NCBI GenBank assembly: GCA_965178125.1
Contig: OZ237746.1
Span: 496,001 to 560,000 of the forward strand
Direction: 5' to 3'
DNA from: Bilabrum cf. latius
Lineage: Eukaryota > Bigyra: Bicosoecida > Bigyra > Bicosoecida
DNA length: 64,000 nt
Positions 24,501 to 35,070 of this stretch are shown here, one piece after another (positions within the stretch are counted from its first letter, which is position 1; every line of letters starts with the position of its first letter). The notes beneath the pieces are model-generated. The model searched no databases and was not told the DNA's origin. It saw only the letters and a list, made by a program, of their open reading frames with translations. The position numbers and the translations under genes were made by a program.

Positions 24501-26726
24501 TCTTGCTGCCTTGCGTGCTCCTCTATCTGCTGGGCGCGGCTGGCTGTGCGACGAGTCAGGGGCGGGGAGGCATGCGCAGCTGGGCTTGACGTTCCAGAGC
24601 TGCTGCTACTTGCGGTACTCTATGCTTTGCTTTGCATTCCAGCTCCTGCCGGCACATGCACTAGACTTGTTGCGGACCCGCTGGCCGGGGAGGACTCACC
24701 TCGGGGCGAGGAGCCTGGCTCTGAGGAGACAGTGGACGAAGAGGCAGGACGATCGACTGCCTATCCTGCCCGCCGGCTGCCTCTTCGGCTGGCCCAGCCA
24801 TCACGGCTGGCTGGCCTTGGGACTGACAGAGAGAGAAGGCTGCTGCCGCCTGCTCGCTTGGGCGACGAGGAAGAGGGCGCTCGGAGTCTGTCACTAGTTG
24901 GAGCGATGCCTCGCTCTAAGCTGCCGCTGCTGTTGGACTCATCGCGACCCGTGGATCGGCTGCTGCCGCTTTGCTGGCTGCTTGCACCTGCACTTCTGAC
25001 ATAGTCATCCTCCCGACGGCGTTTCGCTTTGCGGGCATCGCTACCGCCCCTCTTTCGCAGCCTTGTCCTATGCTCCGTCTCTGGCTCGCTGTGGTCGCTG
25101 TCAGGATCAATGCCAGAGCTGGTACCATTCCCAGTGCTTTCCTCGTCGCTGGATTCCGGGACGGTCGGCCTGCCGCTCATGACACGGCCGGTGCCAGCGC
25201 CTGTTCCCTCTCCATTGGTATTCCTTGGCTTCTTGCTCGGGCTGCTGCCACCACTCTCGTCACCGCTGGACCGGTTAGCACTGCTCTCCGTGCCTCTTGC
25301 AGAGGACGCCTCGTCTGACTCGCCGCTGCCTGTCTTATCTGAATCTGCCGCGCCTTGCGCTTCGCTTCTGCTTCGTTTCTTGCCGCGACCCTTGGCACGG
25401 CCGCCTTTCCTGCCCTTTGCTTGTGCCCCGTGTGCCCCTGTCTTGCCCGTGCCTTTGCCTGCGCCCGCGCTGCCACCCGCCCCCTGCCCCTCCCCGTCGG
25501 CAACCCCCAGCAGCACCGGGCCCCCGTCCTCGCTGTAGACCGTGGCCCCAACAGGCAGCAGCGCCTTGAAGTGCGCCTCGCCCCGCAAGGTGAGCCATAT
25601 CTCGCACCCGGAGAACGCCCCAAGCGATGTCCTCAGTCCAGAGTCAATCGCCTCCAGTGACACCCGCCGAGGAGAGACGGCCTCGCTCAGTCTAAGACAG
25701 GTGCCGCGCCTGACCCGAGAGCTGATTGCACCCACACCGAAGCCTCCACTGCTGCCTATACTGCCCGTTGGGCTGGGCCTGCGCACGGCAGCGCTGCCGC
25801 TGCTAGCTGATGTCGACGCCGCTGAGCCACCCTGCTTGTTATCGTCTGCAGACATCCCGCTCGAAAATGAAGAAGCAGATGCATCCATTGCGTCCACCGC
25901 AGCGGCCGCCGCTTCGGTTTCCTCCGCCGATGCAGGCCCGATGTGGAGCACTTTCACAGAGGCACCTGTCGCATCAGCCAGCGCTTGCAGGGTGCAGTGA
26001 TCTCCGTCTGTCGCGTCTCGCCGCATCCTCGCGAGGTATTCCTTGACATTTACACCTGTACCACCCGCCGAGTGCGCTCGGCGGGTGCGTCCTCCAGCGG
26101 AAAGTAGAAAGCTCTGGAAGCGAGCACCGTTGCCCTCGATGACGCCCAGTGCCGCTCTTCGCAGTACCCGGTGCGGCTAGAATTCTTTGGTAGGATGCGC
26201 ACCGCAAGCGCTGTAACTGAAGGATGCAAATTGGCAAGCGCCCGATCTAGCCGAGCCTCTCAGGCATTCAACCTCCATGAGGCCGTGCTTCGAGAGATGC
26301 TCGGCCAAGTCAGACCGGTGGGTCAGTACCCGTCCTCCATACAACCCAGCTGCGACAAAAGGTATTCATCGACTTAACATAATATCAATAGTTCGATTGG
26401 GACAGCAATTCAAAAAATGAGCCGAACTGGTGAGCTGCAGACGCCAGCGCGCAGTTGCTTTTCACAAACGCGAAAGAGGTTGGCCACTCACCCGGAATGC
26501 TGCTGAGACACACGTCTACCTGGTCCTTCATGCAACTAAGTACATGCGAATTTATCTTCTAATATCTTCGAACTGCATCTGAGAGCCACATTGAGCTCTG
26601 AGCTAGCAAATACTCCCTCGCCGATGCACTCATCACCCCCTTCTCTCTCAACGAGGAGTTTCCAGTCCCAGTACTGACAGAATTAGGTTCACACTTCTTT
26701 GCTTTCGATGATTTTGTTCTCGGCAT
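21569..26726 (-). CDS. OTU deubiquitinase - RING - PHD multidomain protein (PHRF1-like C-terminal half)
   Basis: Model: complement join(21569..26349, 26492..26726), 1,671 residues, intron 26350-26491 with donor GTGAGT and acceptor gtcgcag, phase 1. Stop is TGA 21569-21571. Domains in order are as follows. OTU-type cysteine protease: catalytic Cys117 in SGACQFASFSY, then PHRVLRRAAL, an EYLARMRRDATDGDH block and LQALADATG. The OTU closing block is EIWLTLRGEAHFKAL with His338, after a Ser/Ala-rich insertion. A long disordered acidic region follows. RING-H2 comes next from Cys784 (ECVVC...CTHVFHYDC...CPLC), then PHD finger from Cys926 (CMHCGRDDHGD...CDGHC...WHCRAC), and near the end a helical motif (LTREQVKSVVKAATK) like the C-terminus of PHRF1/SCAF proteins. 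TAGs fall inside both the OTU and RING domains. Likely nuclear, joining ubiquitin removal, ubiquitin ligation and chromatin reading. The usual OTU Asp before Gly-x-Cys is Ser here. Residues after the PHRF1-like motif are less certain. Confidence 0.8.
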
Positions 26727-27037
26727 CTTGCAGGGTACTTTGAGGGGCCTTAGCTGGTTCAAACGTGCCTTCGTGCGACCGAAGCAAGGTCGAGGCGCCG
26801 CGCAGTAACTTACGGAACATGCTGCGATCGCCCGGCAACGGATACAGTAGTTAGAGGCATGAAGAAGGGAGCCAGAGTGTGTGCATCGCGGCTTGTCGAA
26901 GAGAAGATAATTGCGAGAGAGAAAAGACTGCATCGGCGTCGCAGGGATGTGAGTAATGTGGCACTGCTGGCAGAAACGTGCATTAACCTTGATGGCAGCT
27001 CGAATAAACAGCAACCGTACGTCCTGCGGCGTTATTG
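26727..27037. promoter_or_regulatory. Divergent promoter region between OTU-RING-PHD and CFAP97-like genes
   Basis: These 311 bases separate two ATGs pointing in opposite directions (26726 on -, 27038 on +), so promoters for both genes should lie here. I saw no clear TATA box or other recognised element. Confidence 0.45.
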
Positions 27038-28226
27038 ATGGCCCCTATCATCGTGATGCAGGACCCCAAGAATGTTGGTATCGATAATAAACCGCCAGTT
27101 GTCGCCCCGCATGTGATCCGTAACAGCAAGCGGCGCATGAAGGAGCGGGAAAGGGGTAAGGCGCAGAGCACATTCATTCCTTTAACCAGTTATACGCAGT
27201 ATCAGGGTGCGATCTTGCATTACGATCTGATTGACCACATTATCATTTATCGCAGTGCTTCAAATTCAGAAGGATAACGAGCTTCTTCTTAGGAAAATGG
27301 TGGCGATAGGATCGCGGTCCAGCCGTGCGGGTTCTCACACAGAGTACGGCCCCGGAGTGCGCCTGGACAGCAGCCAAATGCCTGTCGTTGACTCATACCT
27401 ATCTCCCCGACCGACTCAAAGAGGCGCGGCGATGCCAAAGCCGAGCATGAACTACGCCGTCAGGAAGAAGGAAGCCTTCCGCATCGCGCAGGAGAACCAC
27501 CGCCTTCTCGACCGGATCGTCCACACCAAGAGCGTCATGTCGCACGACGTGCTAGACAGGGGAGCCAGGGACTAGAAGAAGTTCCTCAGGCAGCTAGGGA
27601 CCAAGCCGCTGGGGGAGCCCGGCTCAGGCGTGGGCGTCCACGGGAGGGCGACGATGATGCCTCGCCGGCTCCGATCTAGAAGCCCGCGGGCCAGAGGCGC
27701 CGGGGGATCTCGTAGCAGGAGCCCACGGGCGGCCAGGGGCGGGTACCGCGGTGCCGGTTCCGTTCCCAGGGAGAGCAGGTTGGAGCCATTGGATGGTCCT
27801 GGCGCGGGTGCTGGTGCTGGTGCTGGTGCTGGTGCTGGTGCTGGTGCTGGTGCTGGTGCTGGTGCTGGTGCTGGTGCAGGTGCAGGTGCAGGTGCGGGTG
27901 CAGGTGCAGGTGCGGGTGGGTATTCCGACTCCGGATATGGCCCCAGGTCGAGCGGTGGCGGGGCCGGCATGGCGGTGGCGGTGCCGGCGGGAGCCTCAGG
28001 GGGTGAAGGGGGAGAGAGAAAGGATGGTGGGGAGGGGGTCGTTGGGGGAGGCCCCCCTCATGGGGGTGCCAGTGTCAGTGCCAGTGGGGCTGGGGCTGTG
28101 GCTCCCACCGCTGGAAAGGGACCAGCAGATGAAGAGAGCAAGGTGGAGGGTGCAGCGCATGGTGGTGCTGAGGTCGGCGGGGATGAGGACGATTATGGCG
28201 ATGACTTCGAGGAATCGCAGGGGTGA
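27038..28226 (+). CDS. CFAP97/Hemingway-like ciliary protein with Gly-Ala repeat
   Basis: Model: join(27038..27155, 27256..28226), 362 residues, intron 27156-27255 (donor GTAAGG, acceptor atcgcag, phase 1), stop TGA. Splicing joins KRRMKERER to VLQIQKDNELLLRKM, giving a continuous charged helix, and a second copy of the pattern follows (RKKEAFRIAQENHRLLDRI). This pair of basic/ExN-rich helices is typical of the CFAP97 (KIAA1430/Hemingway) family, which acts in axoneme stability. One TAG occurs at 27573. The C-terminal half is low complexity: Arg-Ser, then about 20 Gly-Ala repeats, Gly-rich and acidic. The family call rests on pattern recognition of the short helices. Confidence 0.65.
27801..27918 (+). 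repeat. GGTGCN hexanucleotide repeat coding (Gly-Ala)n
   Basis: About 20 tandem copies of GGTGCT, drifting to GGTGCA/GGTGCG towards the 3' end, encode alternating Gly-Ala inside the CFAP97-like gene. The unit is a multiple of three, so length changes keep the frame. Confidence 0.85.
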
Positions 28227-28646
28227 CTGCTGTCAGCACCGCCATGGTCCAAGATAGTTTGTGATTGAAAGTGGTTGGATTCGACGTCATGATTGATGCA
28301 AGTGTACCAATTTGTGGTTTGATTCTGACTGAAAGGATTGATGAGCTCGTATATCTAGTTGCGTGTTAAAACTGGTTTTCTGGACGTCGAACTACAGGCC
28401 AGCCCCGTCGGAGCGTCAGCGCATCAGTTGGCCGATCACAACGAGTTGCTGAGTAAGCAGTGCTACAGACTAAGTAAGATATACATATTGAATCTATTTA
28501 GCTCACTGAAGTCGCTCATTTATATCGAGGCTATTTGCAATTGAGGCAAGTGAAGTCCACATCAGCATGGTACACTCCACTGATTTCCAACCGCAGGGAC
28601 GAAGAGTACTCGTTGAAGACCGCGTAGAAACATACAAGTAGTTGAT
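28227..28646. other. Intergenic region upstream of the aureochrome gene
   Basis: This lies between the TGA of the CFAP97-like gene and the aureochrome ATG. It is more AT-rich than its surroundings. An in-frame TGA at 28614 precedes the chosen ATG, so that ATG is the first possible start. I saw no other gene. Confidence 0.5.
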
Positions 28647-31600
28647 ATGAAACGAGCTCGATACGATCTGTAGTCGCAAGGCTCAGTCCCGTCGCAATCC
28701 CTTGGGAAGCAAGCCTAGTCACTTGAACACGTCGACAGTCACGCACCCCTGATTTCATCGGCTTCACACGGATCATCCGCAAAAAAGCGAAGAATTGAGC
28801 GTTCGTCCGGTGGTAGATCTGCGGAGGAGCCGTACGTTTCCCGCAGCGAATTAGATTCAGACCGGCTAGCCACGACGGCGTCCGACGGCCGCTCGGCGCC
28901 TATTGGAACATCGTCGACGCTTTCTGTTGACTAGCAATCCGTGCGGATGGGAAACAGGTCGGGCGATGAAACTGGACATTCCTACGGCAGCCGAGCTTCG
29001 CAGTCGGTAGCTGGACAGAACAGTGATCGTGGGATGGGATCGAGCGGCTCCCCCGATGATGAGGTTGATGCTGCCTCCCCCGCTGATGCATCAGGAAGCG
29101 ATGCTCAAATCAGCAGATCTGGGCAGCTCAGTAAGTAGTCTTCCATTAACGATGGTTTCAGAACAAATGGTGAGATTTGAGCGCTTTACCGTGCGCGCAC
29201 GTGGCGCGTGCCGAAAGTGTAGTGGGACCAGTCAGCATACGATTTCATCCCAAGGCAATACTATTGCATCTTGTAGCTTTGATTCGATGAGTTGACATCG
29301 CAGGCATTCGAGAAAGTAGCTCCAGCACTCTGAAAGGGTCCCGAGATCAGCTGCGACGATCGCCATCGCAACAGGCTGATGGCGAAGCTGCCGCAATTCT
29401 TTTTGGGTTAACTTCGAGCCAGCCCGAAGCAAGCGGAAGCAAGAAGAGTGTCGGTCAAACTAGTCTTAGCGGAGCTACATCAAACAATCTGCAGCAGAAG
29501 GGGGCGACATGGGGCCAAATGGACCGGGATGTGCAATCGGACCGAAGCCCAGAGGCTGCGGGCGGGAGGAGACGGCGGGCATCTCGCAAGGCGCGAGACA
29601 ACTCGCTTGAGGATGAGATTACCAGTGACAGCGACTCGGGCGGCCAAGGAACGTCCACGCGTTCGGGTTCGAGCAGGATTCGTGCAAGAAGTCGAAGCGA
29701 TACGAACGATGAACCGTCCAGTGCGCGGCAGCGGCGGAACTCCTCATCGAGCCAGGGTCGCAGGGGGAAGACGGCTAAATAGAAGCGGGAGGAATCTCAG
29801 ATGGATGAAGCGGCAGCTGCCCTGCTTCAGCAGCAAATGGGACCGCCCCCGGCTTTCTCTAACGGGCGCCGCGCGTCCTTTGCGGAACCTGACAACCATG
29901 GCAGCAATTCGAGCCGGCGCCCGTCCACTCGAACCGTCGGTCGTGCTGTCCCTGGCCTGGGCCGCCCCGGGGGATATCCCCTGCACCCCGTGGCGGGGAC
30001 ACCTGCCGCGAAGAAGGAGTCCCCCAAGCCCTCTGGGGCTGCTGCTGGTGCGGGTTCCGGGGCGGACAGCTCCTCTGCCAGCAGCCACTCGGTGAGCCTG
30101 ACCGCTGCCACTGGCTTTCCCACGGGCAGCCTGGACCTGACCGTGGACCTGGCTTCCTCTGCCCTCCTCCGGTCCATCGTGGAGGAGGCGGAGAGGAGGG
30201 CCAGCGTTCAGCTGCGGGAGGAGGAGGCGGACTCGGTCGGGGGCAAGGCTAAGGGACTGGACGGTGGGCCAGGGAACAGCATTCACAACGGGGAGAGTGG
30301 GAGCGGCGCAGATGGGGGCAAGGGGGACGGGTCAGGGGGCAGGAAACGGGGCCAGAAGCGGTCGGCTGCCGACCGAGCCAGCCGCAGGCGCGAGCTCAAC
30401 CGAGTCAACGCCAAGAAGAGCAGGCTGAGGAAGAAGTACTTCATCGAGAGCCTGGTGAAGAAACTGGAGGAGCTGGAGCAGGAGAACACAGCGCTGAGGC
30501 AGATAGGACCCCCTGACCCGAGGGGACACTCCTCCTCGTCCTCCTCCTCCTCCTCCTCCTCGTCTGCGTCGTCGTCTTTTTCATCTGCTGCTTCGACTGC
30601 GGCCGGGTCCCACTCTGGCGAAGGGACCGACGGACAGGCAGGTAACGGTCTAGGACCGAACCCTGTCGGGCAGATGATGTCCCAAGGCCAAGGGCAGACC
30701 CGAGAAGCAGCCGAACGGCAGATTTCCACCAGGTCCACAGAGGGCGGGTCTGCTTTGCAGGTCCCCGCGTCGGGTATCATGGCCAACGCGTCTGCGGAGC
30801 TTCTCCAGCACCTGGAAGTGAGCTCCCGCACCTTTCTCATTTCGGACGCGACGCTCCCCGACAACCCCATCGTGTACGTGTCGCCGTCCTTCTGTCGGCT
30901 GACTGGATTCGCGGAGCGAGAGTGCATCGGACGCAACTGCAGGTTCCTACAGGGGCCGGGGACGGACCCGCGCACCAGGGGATTCATGCGGTCCGCGCTG
31001 GCGGCCGGCCGGGAGTGCAGCTGCATTCTGCTGAACTTCACCAAGGGTGGGCGGCCCTTCTGGAACTATCTCTACATTTCGCCTCTGGTCGACGTGGGCG
31101 GCAAGGTCAGGAACTTTGTGGGCGTGCAGCAAGAAGTCTCAAACGAGGCCGCCGCTGCGGCAGGTGCCGTCCTGGTCGCACCCGATGGCACGGAGCTGCC
31201 GCCTCACCTGAAAGACCACGTGTTTCTCTCCAATGGCAGCCAAACTGACATCGGAAAGGTGCAGCAGCACGTGAATCAGTCGGCTCAGATGTCACGCCCC
31301 ACAGCCAGCAGCAGTAGCAGCAGCAGTGGCGGTGTTGGGCACGCGTCTGCCGGTGACTCCTCTCGCAGGCCGACCGTCCTTGGTCCTTAGACTGCGCAGC
31401 TGCCGTCGCTGCCCGCGCAAATGCCCGGGGCCCAAGCAGTCCAAGGGCCCGTGGCCCAGGGGCAGGTGGCGCAGCAGCAGGCTCACGCCATGCCGTCCTA
31501 TCAGTCTTTTGCTGCTCACTCGGGTCAGCACCACGCTGGTGGTAAGGTTCAGTGGAACGGATCTGCGACGAGCTTCTCGGCCGCCGCCTCGAGCAGCGGC

Positions 31601-32260
31601 GACATCTCGCCACTGGCAGGTACTTCTGCAGGAAGCGTGCAGTGGTCGCAAACACAGGCCCCCAGCTTGGCCAGTGGCAGCCAGCATGCCATGCAGCAGC
31701 AGTAGCAGCAGATGCACCTGTTCCCGCCTGGGGGTCCTCCTAGCGGTGGCAGCAGCGGGGCTGGACTCACGATAGGCGAGTTGGCCCGCCGGGGCCATGG
31801 GCACTCGGCTGGCATGCTGGACCCGCCCTCCCACCAGCAACCAACTGAGTAGAGTCATGGGACGGTGCAAGATCAGCTGCAGCAGCATTTTCAGCGGTAG
31901 CAGCTGCATCAGGGGATCGGACCTGCACCGGATGGCGCTCCCGGCGGCACACACGCACCCCAGACACAGCCTGCTCAGCCGATCGCCCAGCCAGGCATGC
32001 AGCCAGGGGAGCTGCAGGCAGCCGCTCTGTGGTCCAATTCAAGGACCAGTGGCGGCTCTGGAAGCGCCAACAGGAATGGTAGTACATCGGTGGAGTCGGA
32101 ACCGATGGACGGCTGGGAAGCTCTCCGCAGGCGGGTGGGGGAAAAGGCGTTGCCGTCGCAGCAGGGGCACCAGGCCAGTGCCGGTGCGAGTGGCAACGGG
32201 CAACTTGGCGGCCCCTCGTCTGAGAGTAGTGGGCAAGCTGCGATGGAAGGGCGGTCGTGA
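28647..32260 (+). CDS. Aureochrome: bZIP-LOV blue-light transcription factor, unusually large
   Basis: Model: join(28647..29130, 29304..32260), 1,146 residues. The intron has donor GTAAGT and acceptor atcgcag, phase 1; stop is TGA. The N-terminal half is disordered with a nuclear-localisation-like KKRR. The bZIP is at about residues 513-575 (basic region RASRRRELNRVNAKKSRLRKK up to its last residue, then a short leucine zipper). The LOV domain is at about 654-770, with the flavin-adduct cysteine Cys707 in GRNCRFLQG and the closing FVGVQQEV strand. bZIP before LOV in one chain defines aureochromes, blue-light-responsive transcription factors of ochrophytes. A Gln-rich tail follows, full of TAGs (31388, 31703, 31850, 31898). 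One of these lies between QQQ and QQ. A poly-Ser tract (30530-30600) lies between bZIP and LOV. Typical aureochromes are about 300-500 residues, so this one carries long extensions. Confidence 0.9.
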
Positions 32261-32523
32261 CACAGTCCTGATAAGGTTCGGGTCACCAGTTGGGTGGTCG
32301 GCTGCGCGGCTTCTTCGGGATGGCGGAACCAACCTCACATTGAGAATGAATCATTTTTAAAGCTGTTGACGTACTTGTTTGATACATGGATTGTTTGTGT
32401 TATTCAATTGTGCAGACAAGGCTTCTTGTTGCTCTAGCGGCCACCGAAGCGAACAGCCACGTGAAGTAACCACAGCACCCAGTTCTGCCGAACACAAAAC
32501 ATTGAGAACCGATCGGATCAACT

Positions 32524-34030
32524 TTACTATCTTTTCTGTTCATTCTTTGACTGATGCACGTCCGAATCAGCCGTGGTCTCTCGTTCCGCCCAGGCTCTCT
32601 CCTCCTCCTCCTCAAGCCGACCCAGCTCCTCTTCAAGCATCGCCCTGAAAGTGTCATCCGCCTGAAGAGCCAAGTCGATCTCGTGGAGACGGCGCTTCAG
32701 CTCCACCTCCACATAGTCCTCCGACACGCGCCGCAGCGGGACCAGCCCCTTGGTGTGACGAGCGAGCCAGGACCACACAAAGCCGAAGGGGTCCGACAGG
32801 AACCCGCGCGGCTCCGCCGCTACGCCCTCGGTTCCCCACGAACCTTCGGCAGCAGACGAGCCGCCGTCCACGTTGTTGTCTTGATCCGATTTCGATTTCA
32901 GCGGCCCCACCAGCCCCAGCTCGTCCACCACGTGGACCAGCCTGCCGGGCGACACCACCTCCACAGGCACGGTCGCGATTGCGAGCGAGCTCCTGGGCGG
33001 GGGATACACGCGCGTTCCAGTCCCGCTCGCCACCGCCTCCTTGCCCTCCCCGCTGGTGGGGTCAAGCACGCGCCCGTCTAGGCACGCCACGGCGCCGCGC
33101 AGCGGAACATGCTGCGCGGCGTTGACGAACAGTCCGGACTCCCACAGCAGCCGTCGCAGCCGGCGCGTCGTGTCTCGGCCCATGAACGTCCCGTCGCCGT
33201 TCTCCACCACCCACCGCTCCCGGGTGTCCATCGAGGCGGCCACTGCCCTAGCTGCCGCGGCGCCGTCCACAAGTTCCGCAGCCTCGGAGTCCTTGGCGAC
33301 TCCGGGTCCGAGCAGCAGCTCCGCTGCGCCTGTTCCCTGGAGCGCAGCCCGGGGATCGATCCCTCTGCTGGCCGCTTCCACCGCAGCCCCCCGCAGCATG
33401 GCCCGCCGCTCCACTGCCTGCTGGTAAGCTGCCGACCTGCGGGCGTCCACGCTCGCGCCGTCCACCACGTCCACCACCGCCTGGCCAGCCATGGCCGAGG
33501 CGCCCCAGAACACGGCAGAGACCGCTCCTTGCCCCGGTCCAGCCATGGCTCCGCTGAAGCCTCCAGCGACTGCTCCTGCCAGAGCTGACGAGAACTTGGG
33601 ATCACCGTCTCCGATGGCTGCACGGAATCCCTCGCGGGCAGCTGCGCGTGAAATCAGGGCAGTCGTAGCGTGATCATGCTCGCGGAGATACACATTGAGG
33701 CAACACCTACGGCTGTGCGTGCGCTCTCACTGAAAAAGGTACCGCAGAACGCAAAGTAATTTGTTGCCATCGCTGCACCGTAAAACATGGGATTCTACCG
33801 GCGGGCTAAGGCCAGTCCTGCGCCAAGCATTGCACCAACCGCCGTCCATCCTATTGTGTACACGGATACTCGCCTAACAGTCGCGTGGATCGGATCTGTG
33901 AGAAGGTGGCATGCTATTCGGACCGCAATTCATGGATGCGGGCAATCGTGCGCGAGCTAGATGAGTAGAAATACGACGCAATCTCACGCAACTCGTCCCA
34001 AATTTCTCTTTCAGTCTTGGGGACAGCCAT
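32524..34030 (-). CDS. TIM17/TIM22/TIM23-family membrane protein with long C-terminal domain
   Basis: Model: complement join(32524..33641, 33731..33895, 33988..34030), 441 residues. Introns are 89 and 92 bases, both with GTGAGA donors and phase 1. Start ATG 34028-34030. The second exon contains a TAG (ARR-TAG-NPMFYG). Joined, the N-terminal half shows small-residue-rich helices (WTAVGAMLGAGLALA, NYFAFCGTFFTAREG, LAGAVAGGFSGAMAGP, SAVFWGASAMAGQ). These match the GxxxG-type helices of the Tim17/22/23 family of mitochondrial and plastid import or carrier proteins. The C-terminal part is hydrophilic and ends in a Glu-rich coiled coil. The frame ends AGA-TAG-TAA, so TAG is the last sense codon and TAA the stop. 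The convergent neighbour is the aureochrome gene. Exact member of the family unclear. Confidence 0.72.
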
Positions 34031-34183
34031 AGCTACTTCACGACATTTGGTGTATTGAGATACTTGCCTCTGAATCCTTCCGGTTGGCTGCATGGATGCT
34101 GCACGGTCGTGCACTGCAATTTGATGAGGCAACTCGAAAATATCTTTGTTGACTATTTCATACACCAATACGCGGATCTAGAT
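34031..34183. promoter_or_regulatory. Divergent promoter region
   Basis: Only 153 bases separate the ATG of the TIM-family gene (-) and that of the small membrane protein (+). Both promoters and 5' leaders must fit here or overlap the other gene's leader. No specific motif recognised. Confidence 0.4.
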
Positions 34184-34477
34184 ATGTCTGCCCTTGTCCT
34201 TCTGTCCCCAATCGTTCACTCCTTGAAGGAAGTGGGGTTTACACGGCCCTATCTAGTCATGCTGAACGCAGTCCTTGGCTGTCTTGCATTATCGCTCTGC
34301 TGGATATACTGGGTTGGCCTTGGAGACATGCATGTGACTGCTCTTGGTGTAATTGCGTTATGCTTGGGGATGTCTCTAAATTGGATGGCAGCGGTACAGC
34401 GACCACAGGCCGATGTGGATGCTGAGCTAGCGGAACAGCCAGCCGGTGATGGCAGCAGCGACAAGAAAGAAGACTAA
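34184..34477 (+). CDS. Small two-helix membrane protein, possibly Pkr1-like
   Basis: 97 residues from ATG 34184 to TAA 34475-34477. Two hydrophobic segments (about residues 26-48 and 54-72) are followed by a short acidic/Lys C-terminal tail. The pattern of a small two-helix protein ending its second helix in LNWMAAV resembles Pkr1, an ER-resident V-ATPase assembly factor, but the match is loose. The frame is open upstream to at least 34055 and other ATGs exist at 34124; I chose the last one because the hydrophobic domain then begins near the N-terminus. No TAG in this gene. Confidence 0.45.
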   Translation: MSALVLLSPIVHSLKEVGFTRPYLVMLNAVLGCLALSLCWIYWVGLGDMHVTALGVIALCLGMSLNWMAAVQRPQADVDAELAEQPAGDGSSDKKED

Positions 34478-35070
34478 GCATTTAGGTCCATTCAAGTTTT
34501 TGGGACTGTGATTCATATGCTTCGAGTAGTAGCTCTACCGTACAGATGCAGAGCTGGGATGAAAGCACATGCAATCGCACTTCAAACTACGAGTAGCTGC
34601 AGTCCACCGTGCAAGCTGCTCCCAGGCGCCCAAGCCAATGGAAGTACAAAATGGTACGTTTGCCCTGGTCCTTGAGTACATACACCAGTCTTTGTGATCG
34701 CGGGGAAACACGCTTGCATGGCCAGCCGCCGTACCTAAGAGAGGCATGTACCAGTCGATCGAGGCTCGTCCTTTGTGTACGATCTTCAGAGTATTTGACC
34801 ATTGCGATGGCTCAGCGATCGATCTGTAGCCGCATATCAAGGGGGAAAGTGACCCGTGACTTCCGCACAGAGGGCGTCGAACTGGGCGCAAAATCGGGTG
34901 CGATTGGGATCTCTGTCGCCCGGCCGGGTATGGATAGTAGGCCAACACCGATTGGGCCTTGAAAAATACTAAAGTTAATTGTCTAGACATCCACGGTCGC
35001 ATGTTGCAATGACATGGATATGTACATGACTACCAGAAGAGGCCCGCATCCCGGCCAGAGGTTTGCTCGC
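34478..35070. other. Intergenic region, no confident gene
   Basis: A minus-strand frame (34535-35002) and a plus-strand frame (34609-34962) are open but have no recognisable content. A GTGAGC at 35067-35072, overlapping the TGA of the beta-propeller gene, could be a splice donor, in which case further 3' exons of that gene would lie here. Confidence 0.4.

Noticed and set aside
27751-28257. Plus-strand frame with Val-Leu repeats overlapping the CFAP97-like gene
   Set aside because: It is the shifted reading of the GGTGCN repeat; the Gly-Ala frame continues the conserved helices.
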